Positions 62,141 to 64,000 of a DNA stretch of 64,000 nucleotides are shown piece by piece (the first letter of the stretch is position 1; each line of letters starts with the position of its first letter). The DNA is from Lewinellaceae bacterium (lineage in GTDB: Bacteria > Bacteroidota > Bacteroidia > Chitinophagales > Saprospiraceae). A model generated the notes under the pieces. That model saw only the letters and a list, made by a program, of their open reading frames with translations. It was not told the DNA's origin and made no database searches. The translations under genes were made by a program, and so were the position numbers. The DNA is taken from positions 1 through 64,000 of the forward strand of contig JACJYC010000009.1 in assembly GCA_020636325.1 (NCBI GenBank). Direction: 5' to 3'.

Positions 62141-63127
62141 TCAAACCTCCTCCTCCCCAAATTCCGTCCGCACCTCCTTGGCGTCCAATCCTTGCTCCCT
62201 GAGCCATTGGGCAAAGATCGCGGTATAGCCGTGGGTGACGAATACCTGTTCGGCGCCGGTTGCGCGAATGGCCCGGTTGAGGCCGTCCCAGTCGGCGTGA
62301 TCGCTGAGGGCAAAGCCACGGTCGACCGAGCGGCGGCGGCGGGCGCCCCGGATATTCATCCAGCCCGATGCGGTGGCGGTACTCAGGTTTTTAAAACGGC
62401 GGGTCCAGGCGGAGTTCAGCGCGGCGGGCGGTGCGATGATGAGGCTGCCTTCCAATGCCTGCCGGGGCGTATCGTCGGTGAAGGCGCCTGTCGGCGGGAG
62501 TTCAAAACCTTGCCGGTGGAGGATGCGGTTGACCACATCCACCGCACCGTGGACGTATACGGGGCCGATCGAGAAATCGAGGTTCCGGATGATCCGTTGG
62601 GCTTTGCCCAGGGCGTAGGCCGACAGCAGGCTGATCTTGCCTTCTGCCCGGTTGTTGCGCCACCAGCCCGCAATTTCTTCAAAGACGGCTTCCTGCGGTT
62701 GCCAGCGGTAGACCGGCAGGCCGAAAGTGGATTCGGTGATGAAGGTATGGCAACGAATGGGCTCAAAGGCCTCGGAGAGCCGGTCGGGCTCCACTTTGTA
62801 GTCGCCGGAAACGACCCAGGTTTCGCCTTTGCGGGATACCCTGATCTGTGCCGACCCCGGAATATGACCGGCGGGAAAAAAAGTGAACTGCACCCCGTTG
62901 ATGGTCCGTTCTTCGCCGAACCGAATGGTTTGGGCCCGGATGGCGCCGAGGCGATGGCGGATGACCGGCGCTGCGGCTTCGGTACAAAGGTAATGGCCGT
63001 GCCCCGGCCTGGCATGGTCGGAGTGGCCGTGGGTGACCAGCGCCTTAGGTACGGGCTTCCAGGGGTCGATGTAGACATCGGCCTCCGGGCACCATATGCC
63101 GTTCGGGGTGAATTCGAGTAAGGCCAC
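62141..63127 (-). CDS. Ligase-associated DNA damage response exonuclease (MBL/beta-CASP)
   Basis: 328 residues. HGHSDHA (33-39) and FFPAGHIPGSAQI are the metal ligand motifs; ESTFGLPVYRW, YALGKAQRIIRNL and FALSDHADWDGL fit the family often encoded next to an ATP-dependent DNA ligase and a DEXH helicase. Predicted to process DNA ends during repair. Here the gene runs into repeats after its stop and no ligase gene is visible, so the pairing is either lost or located elsewhere. Its ATG lies 5 bases after the histidine kinase stop, so co-transcription is likely. Confidence 0.9.
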   Translation of the reverse strand: MALLEFTPNGIWCPEADVYIDPWKPVPKALVTHGHSDHARPGHGHYLCTEAAAPVIRHRLGAIRAQTIRFGEERTINGVQFTFFPAGHIPGSAQIRVSRKGETWVVSGDYKVEPDRLSEAFEPIRCHTFITESTFGLPVYRWQPQEAVFEEIAGWWRNNRAEGKISLLSAYALGKAQRIIRNLDFSIGPVYVHGAVDVVNRILHRQGFELPPTGAFTDDTPRQALEGSLIIAPPAALNSAWTRRFKNLSTATASGWMNIRGARRRRSVDRGFALSDHADWDGLNRAIRATGAEQVFVTHGYTAIFAQWLREQGLDAKEVRTEFGEEEV

Positions 63128-63132
63128 GACCG

Positions 63133-64000
63133 CTATTTTTCGAGGGTGAAATAAAAAGTCGAACCCTGCCCCAGGATTGATTCAACCCAGATCCGGCCCC
63201 CGTGCTGTTCTACGATCTTTTTGCAGAGGGCGAGGCCGATGCCGGTACCCTCGTACTTGCCCTTGCCGTGGAGTTTTTTGAAAATGAGAAAGATTTTTTC
63301 GTAAAACTCCTTGTTGATGCCGATGCCGTTGTCGGTAATGGAAAATTGCCAGAAACGGTCGACTTCGCGGCATTGGATGGTCACGACCGGTATTTCGTCG
63401 GTCGGGCCGAATTTGACGGCGTTGACGATCAGGTTCTGAAACAGTTGCTTCAACCGGGTCGCATTTCCCTTTATCCTGGGGGGCAATTGCCGCCAGGAGA
63501 CCCTTGCGCCGGTTTTTTCGATGATCTCGCCCAGGCCTTGAGAAATTTCTTCCAGCAGTTGATAGATATCCACCTGATCGATTTCGTATTCTTCGGATTC
63601 AACCCTGGAATAGGTCAGGAGGTCCTCAATCAACTGGTTCATGTTTTTGGCGGCGCCGGCGATGAACTGGACGTAATCGCGCCCGTCGTCATCGAGTTTT
63701 TCGCAGTACCTGCTTTCGAGCAATTGAGCGAAGGTCCGCATGGTCCGGAGCGGCTCGCGGATGTCGTGGGAGGCGATATAGGCGAAATTCTCCAGTTGCA
63801 TATTGGAATCGATATAGGCCCGGAGCTGCCGGTTCTTATCATCCAGTTCGCGGAGTTTTTCCTGAAGGACCTCCTGGGCTTTGATGCGCTCATTGATGTT
63901 GCGAAGCACCATGATGGCTTCTTCGGTGTTGATGGCGCTGAAGCGGGCTTCGTAGTATTGCTGGGCGCCGTTGACCGGTACGGCAAATTCAAAGTAGCGC
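63133..64000 (-). CDS. PAS-domain sensor histidine kinase, 5' end truncated by window edge
   Basis: The frame stays open to base 64000, so only the C-terminal part is present. It contains the end of a PAS domain (FEFAVPVNGAQQYYEARFSAINTEEAIMVLRNI), a coiled-coil linker (LQEKLRELDDKNRQLRAYI), the HisKA phospho-acceptor in ENFAYIASHDIREPLRTMR, and the HATPase_c N, G1 and G2 boxes (LKQLFQNLIVNAVKFG; ITDNGIGINKEFYEKIF; GTGIGLALCKKIVEQHGG). Hybrid or phytochrome-like partners upstream are possible but unseen. Transcribed upstream of the repair exonuclease. Confidence 0.92.
   Translation of the reverse strand, partial: RYFEFAVPVNGAQQYYEARFSAINTEEAIMVLRNINERIKAQEVLQEKLRELDDKNRQLRAYIDSNMQLENFAYIASHDIREPLRTMRTFAQLLESRYCEKLDDDGRDYVQFIAGAAKNMNQLIEDLLTYSRVESEEYEIDQVDIYQLLEEISQGLGEIIEKTGARVSWRQLPPRIKGNATRLKQLFQNLIVNAVKFGPTDEIPVVTIQCREVDRFWQFSITDNGIGINKEFYEKIFLIFKKLHGKGKYEGTGIGLALCKKIVEQHGGRIWVESILGQGSTFYFTLEK

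Overview
The window is chromosomal DNA from a Bacteroidota bacterium, most likely of the Saprospiria type (an inference). Supporting signs are proteins with C-terminal type IX secretion (Por/T9SS) sorting domains (12578-13738, 36803-39322), many lipoproteins, TAnnTTTG-type -7 promoter elements without Shine-Dalgarno sites, Bacteroidota families (DUF4292, GH92, DUF5706, DUF3472, DUF6794) and a coding GC content well above 50%. No rRNA, tRNA, CRISPR array, transposase or phage gene was seen.

Layout. 1-4134 (minus): a glycan-degradation operon with GH92 alpha-mannosidase and a PL1 pectate lyase whose 3' part is cut by the window edge. 4193-6455: a visibly AT-richer island with an SMC/ABC-like AAA ATPase and a PIN-domain nuclease, bracketed by a perfect 22-base direct repeat; this is the best candidate for an undescribed, defence-like unit. 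6482-10223: M20 peptidase, deoC and a membrane glycosyltransferase. 10248-17071 (plus): a Tat-exported molybdenum hydroxylase large subunit, a T9SS protein, then a beta-helix lipoprotein, a TIM-barrel isomerase and a diheme cytochrome. 17513-25377: small secreted proteins, hydrolase, sulfatase, DinB, ABA4-like protein, SDR and a membrane protein. 25443-29943: Crp-type regulator, HEAT-like protein, AAA_14/DUF4143 ATPase under a 38-base palindrome, uridine kinase and a divergent CNT nucleoside transporter. 30383-35282: acyltransferase, DUF3472 lipoprotein, MFS transporter and small secreted proteins. 35283-36802 is essentially non-coding. 36803-39322 is a large secreted metalloprotease.

39490-46353 holds acyl-CoA dehydrogenase, an orphan Pycsar-effector-like protein with a degraded HD region, YwqG, a TrpF-like barrel lacking the usual cysteine, an alkyltransferase-like protein, and an ECF sigma/TM protein/adhesin-like operon. 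46627-55225 holds a beta-CASP RNase, M29 aminopeptidase, HflX and the TPR-DUF4292-EnvC envelope operon (minus). 55412-61828 (plus) holds an S9 peptidase, then RDD, GYF/CD225, DUF2752 and a Wzi-like outer-membrane barrel. 62141-64000 (minus) holds a ligase-associated exonuclease and a truncated PAS histidine kinase.

Working together: deoC, uridine kinase and the CNT transporter form a scattered nucleoside-salvage set. GH92, PL1, sulfatase and the DUF3472 protein suggest life on complex polysaccharides. The intergenic spaces carry several dispersed repeat families (heptamer arrays alternating with GC-rich hairpins, decamer arrays, and a 68-base tandem repeat) that are not CRISPRs.
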